Source: Paenibacillus sp. FSL K6-3182
GTDB taxonomy: Bacteria > Bacillota > Bacilli > Paenibacillales > Paenibacillaceae
NCBI RefSeq assembly: GCF_037976325.1
Contig: NZ_CP150265.1
Location: 448,001-512,000, forward strand
Length of the DNA stretch: 64,000 bases
Direction of reading: 5' to 3'
Every line of letters starts with the position of its first letter. The stretch's first letter is position 1. Positions 1 through 9,153 of the stretch are shown piece after piece. The notes beneath the pieces were generated by a model. That model was not told the DNA's origin and did not search any database. It worked only from the letters and a program-made list of their open reading frames with translations. A program made the position numbers and the translations under genes.

Positions 1-764
1 TCATGAATATCGCATGGGCATATGGCGCTGACTTTGAACAGCAGGTAGATGGCAAATGGAAAGCTGTATTTAATTCCCCAGAGGCTGCTGAAGCGCTTCA
101 ATACGTAAAGGATTTAAAATGGAAATATGACGTGCTTCCTGCAAACAACCTAGTCGATGTAGGTACTGATTTATTCCAAATGTTCGGAACAGAGCAAGTG
201 GCGATGAGCTTTGGCATATCCGATTGGGGTAATGCAATCGTTCAAAATATGAAAATGCCAAAGGATAATCTGGCTATGTCTGCACTGCCGACAGGACCCA
301 AAGGAAATGCGACGCTTCTAGGAGGCGGACTATACATGTTTGCGCCGGATGCGACACCTGAGCAATTAGATTCAGCCTTCAAATGGCTGGATGTAAAAGG
401 CTTCTCGCCGCAAACGAGTGAAGAATCGCTGCTTGGACTTGAAACGCAATCCAAAACAGCTAACGAGCAAGGTTTAATCGTGGGCCCGCACGGACTTCGC
501 GTATGGGTGAACGAGGATCGTATTAAAGCAGAGCAAGCTATTCTTGATAAATACACCAATGTAAATATGGATATGTTCAATGATTACATGACGAATGGTT
601 CGGCTGGTCTTCGCCCTGAGGTGCCAGTCAATGCGCAAGAGCTTTACAAAACGCTTGATGTGGCCATCCAAGCTGTATTAACGAACAAGAATGCAGATCC
701 GAAAGCACTGCTTGAGAAAGCAGCTGCCGATTTCCAAAAGGACTATCTCGATAAAGTGCAATAA
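1..764 (+). CDS. Sugar ABC transporter substrate-binding protein (C-terminal part)
   Basis: The reading frame is open from the window edge, so the N-terminus, with the expected lipoprotein signal, lies outside. The visible 253 or so residues have the look of the C-terminal lobe of a family 1 extracellular solute-binding protein: a segment on binding-site occupancy (AMSFGISDWG), a glycine-rich GPKGNATLLGGGLYMF stretch typical of sugar-binding lipoproteins, and a helical tail ending in FQKDYLDKVQ. Its role would be capture of an oligosaccharide outside the membrane for an ABC importer whose permeases are presumably upstream. It is followed by a hairpin without a T-run and then by a PPIase-like gene. 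The substrate cannot be read from the sequence; the beta-helix and GH92 genes downstream suggest a glycan fragment, which is inference. Confidence 0.8.
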   Translation, partial: MNIAWAYGADFEQQVDGKWKAVFNSPEAAEALQYVKDLKWKYDVLPANNLVDVGTDLFQMFGTEQVAMSFGISDWGNAIVQNMKMPKDNLAMSALPTGPKGNATLLGGGLYMFAPDATPEQLDSAFKWLDVKGFSPQTSEESLLGLETQSKTANEQGLIVGPHGLRVWVNEDRIKAEQAILDKYTNVNMDMFNDYMTNGSAGLRPEVPVNAQELYKTLDVAIQAVLTNKNADPKALLEKAAADFQKDYLDKVQ

Positions 765-789
765 GCATCGAAAGTTTTCGGTGAACTCT

Positions 790-821
790 AAATCCCCAAG
801 GGCAGTCAGCCTTGGGGATTT
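790..821 (+). terminator. Strong intergenic hairpin without T-run
   Basis: AAATCCCCAAGG (790-801) pairs perfectly with CCTTGGGGATTT (810-821) around an 8-nt loop. Only TTTAC follows, so it is either a weak terminator or an mRNA-stabilising hairpin between the binding-protein gene and the next gene. Confidence 0.45.
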
Positions 822-895
822 ACAATCAATAGGGCAGCGGCGGAGCCTCTGCGAATGGCAAAGGACAACAGGTGGTTGGAAGGAGAATGGATGTC

Positions 896-2005
896 GTGAG
901 GAAGCAGAAGGATCAAACGATAAAGGGGCTGCGTGCGAAACAAAAGCAGTTTTTCATTTTATTTTTATTGATAACGCTTACAGCGGTTTTCTTCTTGGTC
1001 GGCGCTTCGCAAAAACGATCGAGCATTGCATCCGAACCCTTAATCGTTAACGGCCATGCAGCTTCAGCAGAACAATTCGGAATGTATTTAGGGTTGAAAA
1101 AAGCACTCGTAGCTGATTATTTCAAGCAAACCTATGGAGCTGAATATATGGATCAGTTCTGGACGACTTCCTACTCCGGCGAAATGCCTTTGCAGAGGTT
1201 AATTGAGGAAGCTAAAGCGGAGCTGACGAAAACGATAGCTTTGCAGCAGCTGGCGAAGAAAAGTGGGATTGCTGTGGATGGCAGCTATGAATCGTTTCTT
1301 AGCGGGATGGAAGCTGAGAATAGCAGGCGCAGCAAGGCTGAAGCAGACGGTGAAATCGTATATGGACCCACTTCCTTCGAAATCGAAGCTTATTACAGTT
1401 ATTACATGAGCAATTTGGAAAGCGCGACACTTGAAGCACTGCAAAAAAGCGGCAAGCTCTCTGTTTCGGATGACAAAGTAAAACAGGCATATGAAACGGA
1501 TAAGCAGACGAAGTATTCGCTCCCGGGGCATGTAAAGCTTAAATGGGCGGTGCTGCCTTATGGAGATGGAGCCTCTTTAATTAATAAGAACGAGGCTCTC
1601 CACGTTATGGAACAGTTGAAAAAAGCAGCCGTAGACCAAGCAAGCTTCATCGATTCTGCCAAGCAGCTTGGGATAGAGGTAATGGATGCAAGCTTAACGA
1701 GTGCAACTCGTCGTACCGCGGCTCTAGAGAGTCCAATAGCGGTGCAGCAAGCAGAGCGTATCCAGGCAGATCAATTGAGCGGTATTTTCGAAGAGAACGG
1801 GGAGCTGCATCTACTGTATTGCATTTCTAAAGGCGAACCAATTCTCCAATCCTATGAGAAAGTGAAAGACGCGATCGCAAGCCAGTTGTTGTCTGAACAA
1901 TTTCGCGAAGTCGCTCAGCAGGAAACAAGTCTAGCGATGGTTGAATGGGATAGCGAGCGTGCAGCACGCCTTGCACGAAGCTGGTTAGGCATAACGAAAT
2001 TATAG
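896..2005 (+). CDS. Membrane-anchored SurA/PrsA-like (peptidyl-prolyl isomerase-like) protein
   Basis: About 369 residues. A basic N-terminus is followed by one hydrophobic segment (FFILFLLITLTAVFFLVGA), so the protein is probably anchored with its body outside the cell. The rest is charged and helical, with the pattern of SurA-N/PpiC-type chaperones: NGHAASAEQFGMYLGLKK near the start, DDKVKQAYETDKQ in the middle and a late SYEKVKDAIASQLLSEQF helix. No convincing parvulin catalytic core was recognised, so chaperone activity is inferred. The start is chosen as GTG 896 because the ribosome site GGAAGGAG (878-885) sits 10 nt upstream. ATG 887 would be only 1 nt from that site, and GTG 872 would need the weaker AAAGGA. 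It lies 52 nt before the large SLH protein and may help fold it. Confidence 0.6.
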   Translation: MRKQKDQTIKGLRAKQKQFFILFLLITLTAVFFLVGASQKRSSIASEPLIVNGHAASAEQFGMYLGLKKALVADYFKQTYGAEYMDQFWTTSYSGEMPLQRLIEEAKAELTKTIALQQLAKKSGIAVDGSYESFLSGMEAENSRRSKAEADGEIVYGPTSFEIEAYYSYYMSNLESATLEALQKSGKLSVSDDKVKQAYETDKQTKYSLPGHVKLKWAVLPYGDGASLINKNEALHVMEQLKKAAVDQASFIDSAKQLGIEVMDASLTSATRRTAALESPIAVQQAERIQADQLSGIFEENGELHLLYCISKGEPILQSYEKVKDAIASQLLSEQFREVAQQETSLAMVEWDSERAARLARSWLGITKL

Positions 2006-2057
2006 CTTTTCACTAATAAATGAATTTCTATTATTTTTTAAGAAGGAGCCATGAAAA

Positions 2058-5000
2058 ATGTTGAAGAAGTGGATGAATGCGATGCTGATCCTCACGCTGC
2101 TCAGCATGCTGGCATTGCCAGCGGCGAGCGTATCTGCGCATGATGCAGTATCGATTGAAGATGCGTTAACGGATAACTCCAAGATGTTTGCGAGTTCGCC
2201 AAACTGGACATTTGACAATACGAATCCGCATTTTTTTGGAGGCGATGAATCTAGGGCGGTTAGAACGTCAACGACGACGGAGTATGCTGTATATAAGCTG
2301 GATGGCATTCAGTCCTTTGCCTTGCAAGCTTATTATTTCTCCGGATCAACTGCGGTCGTTACGTTTTATGGCTCAGCGGACGGTTTGGCTTGGACAGAAA
2401 TTCCTTCTCAATATTCAGATCCTGTAGGAAAAGGCTCCGGCTGGTATGGAACGGAATACAGCTCCTCGGGAGCACTGCCAAGCGGAATCGATTATTTGAA
2501 AATTGAACTGAGCGGAGATATCGATACTTGGCTCATGCAGCTTGGATCGATTACGGTTTCCAATCTGTCAACGGCACCTCAGACGATTGACGATAAGCTT
2601 GATGACATTTCCAAGCTTGCTTCGTTTACGGCTAATTGGTCAATAGACAACACGAATCCAGCTTTTTTTGGCGGGGATGCTTCTAGAATTGTGAGAACGG
2701 CCGTATCGGATGAGTCAGTCGTTTATCATCTGCATGGCATTAAGCATTTTGCGGCAAGACTTCACTCCTTCGCAGGTTCAACGGGTGTTATTACGTTTTA
2801 TGGCTCGCCGGATGGCGCGGTGTGGACAGAGCTTGCTGCTGTACATGATACGCCTGAATCGACCGGGGACGGGGCTTGGTCAGGGGCTACATATACGCCG
2901 GCTGATCCGCTCCCCGCAGACATTAATTATTTGAAAGTAGAATTATCTGGCGATCTGGCGAATTGGCTCATGCAGCTGGGCTCTGTAACGCTTGCGAATG
3001 TGGTGCCTGGAAACGGCGGCGGCACAGGAGGCGATGGCGATTATTTCGTAGATGCCGAGGCTGGCAGCGACAGCAATGACGGCAAATCGCAAAGCACGGC
3101 ATGGAAATCGTTTGCCAACGTCAATAACACGACTTTTGCAGCGGGTGACCGCATTTTGCTCAAAAAAGGCAGCGTATGGAACGAGCGGCTGTATCCCAAG
3201 GGTAGCGGGACAGCGGAAGCGCCGATAACAATTACGTCTTACGGCAGTGGCAGCAAACCAATCATTAACGGCGGCGGCATGGCCGGGGGCGCTGTATATC
3301 TTCGCAATTCTTCTAACGTTGTTATCCAAAATTTGGAGGTAACCAACTACGCCGCTGAACGCGGAACGACGTACCGAGAGGGCATTCTTGTTGAAAATGC
3401 AAACGCGGGTACGCTGACAAACATTCAGATTTTGGATAACTATGTGCATGACGTATCAAGCAGCTTCAGATATCCGACTGAAACAGGAGCAGAGGGCGGA
3501 CCACATGCCTTTGGGGGCATTTCCGTATATGTAGGCGGCACCACCGTAACGGATAAGTTCGATCAAGTGCTCATTCAAGGAAATACGGTGGAGCGTATTG
3601 GACGAACGGGCATTGTCGTATGGGATCAGCGCTGGAATGGGCAGGATTTTGCTTCAACTGGTGTGAAAATCCGTCAAAACTATGTGAAGCAAGCCGATAG
3701 CGACGGCATTCTTACTTTCGGCGTAGATGGTGCGTTAATTGAACATAATGTGGCAGAAGGCGGCGGCAATTACTCTGAGGTTGGTGAGTTTAACGGTTCA
3801 GCTGCAATTTGGCCGACTCGAGGCAAAAACAATGTGGTGCAGTTTAATGAATCCTTTAATACGAATAAGCCAGAAGGTGACGGTCAAGGCTTCAATTTGG
3901 ATATTGATACGAACAACAGCGTCGTTCAATACAACTACAGCCACGACAATAAAGGCGGCTTTATTCTCTTTGTGGATGCGCGCTTAACACCGGGCGTACT
4001 GATCGGCTCTTCAAACAATGTGGTTAGATACAACATCAGCCAAAACGATCTGACTCATACGTTTAACTTTGCGGGCGGAGTTTCGCCTAATACGCAAATT
4101 TACAACAACAGCATTTATATCGGAACGGGTCAAAATACAAAAATTATGGATCATGAGTGGAATGAAGCAGGGGATCTGCAGGCGGCTTTTTCATTCAAAA
4201 ACAATCTTATCTATAATCTTGGAACAGGCGATTATCATGTGCCGGGCATGAATGGCGTTTTTGACCATAACTTGTTTTACGGCAACCATCCGATAAACGA
4301 GCCTGCTGACCCGAATAAAGTTACGGCTAACCCGATGCTCGTTTATCAAGGCGGCGGCAGCAAAGGCTGGAATACGGTTGATGGTTACAAGCTAAGAGCT
4401 GGCTCTCCTGCTTTGGGTGCGGGTACGCTCATTGCCGACAATGGCGGTCTTGATTATTGGGGGAATTCGGTATCGGGCACGGAAGCTCCGAATATTGGCG
4501 CTTATAATGGAGCAGGCCTAGATCCGGCGACGCTGCCGGAGCCGCCTGTCGATGATTTGAGACTGTATTTCCAAGGCTTGAAGGTCATACCTAGTATTAC
4601 CGACGATGATAGCGGCAGCAAGTCGCTCCGTCTTCAGTTCGTAAACAGCTCTGAAAAAGACAGCTTAACGGTTGGAAAGATCGCTTGGGAGGTCGGCAAA
4701 GGTTCGGGTCTTGGCACAATCAGCGGCACGGATACGAAAGTCCCTGTCGTCGCGCCAAGCGGGCAATCGACGTATGTTATTCCTTTGCCAGGCTTGGCTG
4801 AAGGGGTTAAATATCCGCTTGATTTGAAGGTTGAAATTGCCGGATATGAGAACATTCATATGACAAGAGAGATTGATTTTAACCGCATATTGCATGAAAC
4901 GGACAGCCGCCAGCCTATAACGATTGATTTGGCGAATGGCAGCAATGTGATCACAGGTTTTCAAGGCGACGATGACTTAAGCGGTACAGCCAAGCTGCGC

Positions 5001-6683
5001 TGGGATGAAGGTTTTTTCTACCTCTCAGCAAGCATTAAAGATGATGTGTTTAACCATGCAGCCTCAGGCAGCTCGATTTGGCAAAACGATGGTATTCAGT
5101 TCAGCGTAGCGCCTGGTGTTCCCGGCGAGAGCCAGTCCTGGTATGAATACGGCATTTCGCAGACGCCGGACGGGCCGCAAATTTATCGCTGGCTTACGAT
5201 GCAAGGCAAAGCAACAGGTTCAGTAACGAACGGAACGCTTAACGTAACGCGAAATGAAGAGACGAAGATAACTTCCTATGAGCTGAAGCTTCCTTGGAGC
5301 GAGCTTTATCCGATCCAAGCCGCTGCGAATCAAGCATTAAGCTTCTCGATGCTGGTCAACGATAATGATGGTGCAGGCCGCAAAGGATATATCGAGTGGG
5401 GCTCGGGAATTGGCGGAGTGAAGGACCCGGCGCTATTCCGTACCTTCCAGCTGCTGGCTAAAGCAACGGTCACTCCACCGACACCAGGGGGAAGCACCGG
5501 CGGCAACGGCAACAATGACAGCTTGAACACGATTGACAAGGGCATTATTACAGCAAAAGGAGCTAGTATCGACAAGGGGATTGCTCAAATCAATATTTCC
5601 AACGAGGAGCTTAACAAAGCACTCGAAGGGGCGAAAGACGGACAACTGGTCATTTATGTGGTACCGTCTGGAGCAGATGCGAAGGGTGCTGCCATTCACA
5701 TTTCCGCAGCAGCGCTAAAGGATGGGAACGATAAAGCGAAAACCATAATCGTCACCGCAAATGGTGCATCGCTTTCCATTCCAGTAGAAGCTCTCTTAGG
5801 TAGCCTTCCAGCTGGCTCGAAGCAGTTGGAGATCTTAATTGTCCAGCAAGGAGATGCCTCGCTTCCGCAAAGCTTACAGCAAAAATGGAAAGGCAATCCG
5901 ATTTACGATTTCTTCGTTAAGGCTGATGGAGCAGCGGTTGGCAAGTTTGATTCGAAGTCGCCTATGACGGCGACAATGAAATACGAGCTGAAGCCAGAAG
6001 AGCAGGCTCATCAGGTTGTTGTATATACGATTCTAGAAGATGGCCATGTAGAAGCGGTGAAACAAGTAAAATACGATTCCGTTAGGGGGACGGTAACTTT
6101 CCAGACTAATCTTTCTAGCCGTTACGCAGCAGCCTATGCGAATGTACATTTTACAGACGTCAACGCTGTATCGCGGACGATTATTGAAGCTTTAGCAGCT
6201 CGTGAAATTGTAAAAGGTGTGGGGGAGAGCAGGTTTGAGCCTAACCGTTCCATTACCCGCGGCGAGTTTGTTCAGCTTCTCGTCAATGCCCTCGATTTGG
6301 CACCTGCTGCTGCGGGATCTAGCAGCTTTACGGATGTCCGTAAGGAAGCATGGTATTATGCTGCGGTTTCCACGGCTCAGGCGCTGGGTATTGTAAACGG
6401 AAAAGGGGACGGCTCGTTTGGCGTATCGGATGTCATTACCCGTGAGGAAATGGCTGTCATTGCTTTCCGCGCAATAGAGGCGGTTGTGAAGCTGCCAAAA
6501 GCAGCTGGTGAATCGGATATTTTTAAGGACCAGAGCCAAATAAGCGGTTACGCTTTGGAGGGAATTATTGCTTTGCAGCAGGCGGGATTCATCAAAGGGT
6601 ACGAGGATGGATCATACAAACCAAAAGGCTTGTCTACCCGCGCGGAAGCAGCAGCAGTTATTTACCGTTTAATGGGGTTATAG
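2058..6683 (+). CDS. Secreted 1541-aa right-handed beta-helix protein with CBM9-like domain and three SLH repeats
   Basis: A signal peptide (MLKKWMNAMLILTLLSMLALP, cut near SVSA) leads into two tandem copies of an about 120-residue module (about 33-155 and 162-312) sharing DNTNPxFFGGD and VxTFYGSxDGxxWTE. A Gly-rich linker follows, then a parallel beta-helix (about 327-830) opening with VDAEAGSDSNDGKS and full of N-turn strands, as in pectate-lyase-like or poly-uronide lyases. A domain at about 954-1135 (ITIDLANG through DDVFNHAASGSS) resembles CBM9/DOMON sugar-binding modules. Three SLH repeats (about 1365-1541) attach it to the cell wall. Ribosome site AGAAGGAG is 9 nt before ATG 2058. It is probably a surface polysaccharide-binding or depolymerising enzyme; catalytic residues were not identified. 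A terminator follows directly. Confidence 0.85.
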   Translation: MLKKWMNAMLILTLLSMLALPAASVSAHDAVSIEDALTDNSKMFASSPNWTFDNTNPHFFGGDESRAVRTSTTTEYAVYKLDGIQSFALQAYYFSGSTAVVTFYGSADGLAWTEIPSQYSDPVGKGSGWYGTEYSSSGALPSGIDYLKIELSGDIDTWLMQLGSITVSNLSTAPQTIDDKLDDISKLASFTANWSIDNTNPAFFGGDASRIVRTAVSDESVVYHLHGIKHFAARLHSFAGSTGVITFYGSPDGAVWTELAAVHDTPESTGDGAWSGATYTPADPLPADINYLKVELSGDLANWLMQLGSVTLANVVPGNGGGTGGDGDYFVDAEAGSDSNDGKSQSTAWKSFANVNNTTFAAGDRILLKKGSVWNERLYPKGSGTAEAPITITSYGSGSKPIINGGGMAGGAVYLRNSSNVVIQNLEVTNYAAERGTTYREGILVENANAGTLTNIQILDNYVHDVSSSFRYPTETGAEGGPHAFGGISVYVGGTTVTDKFDQVLIQGNTVERIGRTGIVVWDQRWNGQDFASTGVKIRQNYVKQADSDGILTFGVDGALIEHNVAEGGGNYSEVGEFNGSAAIWPTRGKNNVVQFNESFNTNKPEGDGQGFNLDIDTNNSVVQYNYSHDNKGGFILFVDARLTPGVLIGSSNNVVRYNISQNDLTHTFNFAGGVSPNTQIYNNSIYIGTGQNTKIMDHEWNEAGDLQAAFSFKNNLIYNLGTGDYHVPGMNGVFDHNLFYGNHPINEPADPNKVTANPMLVYQGGGSKGWNTVDGYKLRAGSPALGAGTLIADNGGLDYWGNSVSGTEAPNIGAYNGAGLDPATLPEPPVDDLRLYFQGLKVIPSITDDDSGSKSLRLQFVNSSEKDSLTVGKIAWEVGKGSGLGTISGTDTKVPVVAPSGQSTYVIPLPGLAEGVKYPLDLKVEIAGYENIHMTREIDFNRILHETDSRQPITIDLANGSNVITGFQGDDDLSGTAKLRWDEGFFYLSASIKDDVFNHAASGSSIWQNDGIQFSVAPGVPGESQSWYEYGISQTPDGPQIYRWLTMQGKATGSVTNGTLNVTRNEETKITSYELKLPWSELYPIQAAANQALSFSMLVNDNDGAGRKGYIEWGSGIGGVKDPALFRTFQLLAKATVTPPTPGGSTGGNGNNDSLNTIDKGIITAKGASIDKGIAQINISNEELNKALEGAKDGQLVIYVVPSGADAKGAAIHISAAALKDGNDKAKTIIVTANGASLSIPVEALLGSLPAGSKQLEILIVQQGDASLPQSLQQKWKGNPIYDFFVKADGAAVGKFDSKSPMTATMKYELKPEEQAHQVVVYTILEDGHVEAVKQVKYDSVRGTVTFQTNLSSRYAAAYANVHFTDVNAVSRTIIEALAAREIVKGVGESRFEPNRSITRGEFVQLLVNALDLAPAAAGSSSFTDVRKEAWYYAAVSTAQALGIVNGKGDGSFGVSDVITREEMAVIAFRAIEAVVKLPKAAGESDIFKDQSQISGYALEGIIALQQAGFIKGYEDGSYKPKGLSTRAEAAAVIYRLMGL

Positions 6684-6690
6684 GTTTGTT

Positions 6691-6737
6691 GAAAGGACTG
6701 CACTCTTGTTGAAAAACAGGAGGGCGGTCCTTTTTTC
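6691..6737 (+). terminator. Rho-independent terminator
   Basis: GAAAGGACTGC pairs with GGCGGTCCTTT and is followed by six or more T. It closes the transcription unit of the SLH/beta-helix gene. Confidence 0.8.
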
Positions 6738-6857
6738 TATTTTATAATCGGCTGGTTGCTGGTAATTTGCAAGGAGCACAAGGATTTTGTAGGAAATTAA
6801 GCAAAAAAGGAAGCCTACTAAACCATTTCGCAGGGTTGTCGGATGTCATCCTACGAT

Positions 6858-6871
6858 ATAAAGCGCTATCA
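6858..6871 (+). promoter_or_regulatory. Possible catabolite-responsive element (cre)
   Basis: ATAAAGCGCTATCA, 57 nt before the GH92 gene, matches the AARCGNWWWCA core of the CcpA cre consensus but lacks the leading TG. Its location ahead of a glycosidase gene fits carbon catabolite control. The remaining 6739-6927 stretch holds no gene. Confidence 0.35.
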
Positions 6872-6927
6872 TAAGATGAAAATGGCAGGCCAAATCAACA
6901 TTAGCCAACTACTCGGAGGTCGTTTCC

Positions 6928-9153
6928 ATGAACTATTTGTCTTATGTTAATCCGCTGCAAGGAACGGATTCTGTGTATACGTTCTCGAACGGAAATACGC
7001 TCCCGCTCGTTTCAAGACCTTGGGGTACTGCTTCATGGAGTCCGCAATCCCATGAGGACGGAGCGGGGTGGTTTTACCATCTCTCCCACCGCAGATTTCA
7101 AGGCCTGCGGCTAACGCATCAGCCTAGCCCGTGGATAATGGATTACGGGCATCTTGTTCTCATGCCGCAGAGCGGACCTATTTATTTAGATGCGGATTCC
7201 CGTGCTTCCTCCTATAGATCAGATGAAATGGTCGTGCAGCCGCATTATTTTCGAATTCGGCTACCTCGTTACGAAGCATCGCTGGAGCTGGTTCCGGGAA
7301 TGAGGAGTGCGCGCCTTAAATTTACTTTCGACAGGAAAGAGGACTGCAGAGTTATCGTGTCTCCTTTTGAAGGGGAGTCCTCGATTTCAATTGATAGCGC
7401 CAATCGCCGCGTGACGGGCTTTACTCGTGCTCATCACGGGGAAGTACATGAGAATTTTGCGATGTACTTTGTTATGGACTTTGATTGCGGTTTGCAGGAA
7501 GAGCAAAGCGGTACATTTAATGGGGATTTTACTGCGCGCGAGCAGCTGGCAGGAGCGGGAGAACGAGTAGGCGCATTCGCTGGACTTGCTGTCCCTGCGT
7601 CTGGAATCGTCAATGTTCGCTTGGGCACTTCCTTCATCAGCCATGAGCAGGCGCTTTGGAATATGCAGCAGGAGCTGGGCGATTTAAGCTTTGCGCAATT
7701 GCAGGAACAAGCTGCACAGGATTGGGAACAACGACTGAGCACAATAAAGGTGGAAAGTGAAAATAAGGATGAGATGAGCACCTTCTATACATGCTTATAT
7801 CGCACCTGTCTATTTCCTCGTACATGGCATGAATACAGCCCTGCTGGGGAACAAGTGCATTTTAGTGCTTATGATGGTAACGTTCATAAAGGCCCTATGT
7901 ATATGGATATTGGTTTTTGGGATATCTATCGTACGAGCCTTCCGCTGTACAGCCTTTTATTCCCCTCCTTGCTTGGTGAAATGACAGAAGCATGGGTTCA
8001 TATTTATAAGGAAAGCGGCTGGATGCCCAAGTGGATTTCGCCTGCGGAACGAAGTGCCATGCCGGGTACATTAATCGATGCTGCAATAGCGGATGCTTAT
8101 GTGAAGGGCATTCAAGGGTTTGATGTGCAAGCGGCTTACGAGGGACTGCGCAAGCATGCCACACTCGCATCAAGTGATGGAAAGCATGGACGAAAAGGTC
8201 TGGCAGCTTATATGGAATATGGCTATCTGCCGGATAATCTTTTCCACGAAAGCGTGAGCAACGCCTTGGATTATTATTACGGTGACTTCTGCATTGCTCA
8301 GATGGCGAAAGGCCTCGGCAAAGAGGAGGATTATCGTTTCTTTATGGAGAGAGCGGCGAACTATAACAAGCTGTTTGATGCTGACGAGGGTTTCATGAAA
8401 GGCCGCAATGAGCAAGGGCAGTGGCAGGAGCACTTCGATCCTTTGCAATGGGGCAACCCGTTTTGCGAAGGCGGGGCTTGGCAGTGCAGCTGGTCCGTAC
8501 CGCATGATATAGCTGGGTTAGCAAGGCTGATGGGCGGAAATGATGCTTTTGCGAAAAAGCTCGATGAACTGATGACGATGCCTCCTCTGTTCAAAACGGG
8601 CACGTACGGCACGGAAATTCATGAAATGTCGGAAATGGCTGCGATAGATTTCGGCCAGTTTGCCATTAGCAATCAGCCTAGCTTCCATATTCCCTATATT
8701 TATACCGTAATCGGCAAGCCGTCTCGAACGCAATATTGGGTGAGAAAAGCGATGAAGGAGCTATTCAGCAGCAGGCCTGATGGACTGCCTGGCGATGAGG
8801 ATAATGGGAGCTTGAGCTCGTGGTATATATGGGGTGCGCTTGGGATGTATCCATTCTGTCCCGGAACTCCGGAATATGTCATGGGCAGCCCCTTGTTCCG
8901 TAAAGTGACCATTCAATTGGAGAACGGCAAGGAGCTTGTCATTGAAGCGGTGAACAACGGCGCTGAAAATGTATATTGGGATAAACTGAGTGTAAACGGC
9001 GAACCGTGGCATAAATTGTCGATCAATCATGATCAGCTGGCGGCTGGAGCGGAGCTTCAATTTCATATGGTGGACGCGCCTTCTGGGTCGGTAACACTAA
9101 GTAATTCTTTGCCATACTCAATGAAAAATGAGGCTGCTTATGAGCTCAAATAA
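6928..9153 (+). CDS. GH92 family alpha-mannosidase, cytoplasmic
   Basis: 741 residues, no signal peptide, so it acts inside the cell on imported mannose-containing oligosaccharides. Family signatures: NPLQGTDS at the N-terminus, GFWDIYRTSLPLY, CEGGAWQCSWSVPHD, TEIHEMSEM and GDEDNGSLSSWY followed by GTPEYVMGSPLF. Against the Bacteroides enzyme BT3990 as I recall it (acid Glu533, +1-subsite His584/Glu585, base pair Asp642/Asp644), a constant offset of 19 places E514, H565, E566, D623 and D625 here. All five are present, which argues for an active alpha-1,2-mannosidase. The usual NEPSHH motif reads NQPSFH (582-587), a difference near the active site. ATG 6928 follows ACTCGGAGGTCG with good spacing. 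The stop overlaps the next gene, so the two are translationally coupled. Confidence 0.88.
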   Translation: MNYLSYVNPLQGTDSVYTFSNGNTLPLVSRPWGTASWSPQSHEDGAGWFYHLSHRRFQGLRLTHQPSPWIMDYGHLVLMPQSGPIYLDADSRASSYRSDEMVVQPHYFRIRLPRYEASLELVPGMRSARLKFTFDRKEDCRVIVSPFEGESSISIDSANRRVTGFTRAHHGEVHENFAMYFVMDFDCGLQEEQSGTFNGDFTAREQLAGAGERVGAFAGLAVPASGIVNVRLGTSFISHEQALWNMQQELGDLSFAQLQEQAAQDWEQRLSTIKVESENKDEMSTFYTCLYRTCLFPRTWHEYSPAGEQVHFSAYDGNVHKGPMYMDIGFWDIYRTSLPLYSLLFPSLLGEMTEAWVHIYKESGWMPKWISPAERSAMPGTLIDAAIADAYVKGIQGFDVQAAYEGLRKHATLASSDGKHGRKGLAAYMEYGYLPDNLFHESVSNALDYYYGDFCIAQMAKGLGKEEDYRFFMERAANYNKLFDADEGFMKGRNEQGQWQEHFDPLQWGNPFCEGGAWQCSWSVPHDIAGLARLMGGNDAFAKKLDELMTMPPLFKTGTYGTEIHEMSEMAAIDFGQFAISNQPSFHIPYIYTVIGKPSRTQYWVRKAMKELFSSRPDGLPGDEDNGSLSSWYIWGALGMYPFCPGTPEYVMGSPLFRKVTIQLENGKELVIEAVNNGAENVYWDKLSVNGEPWHKLSINHDQLAAGAELQFHMVDAPSGSVTLSNSLPYSMKNEAAYELK

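Noticed and set aside
2943..3449. 168-residue antisense frame in the beta-helix gene
   Set aside because: Shadow of a clearly coding plus-strand frame; no ribosome site, no domain pattern.
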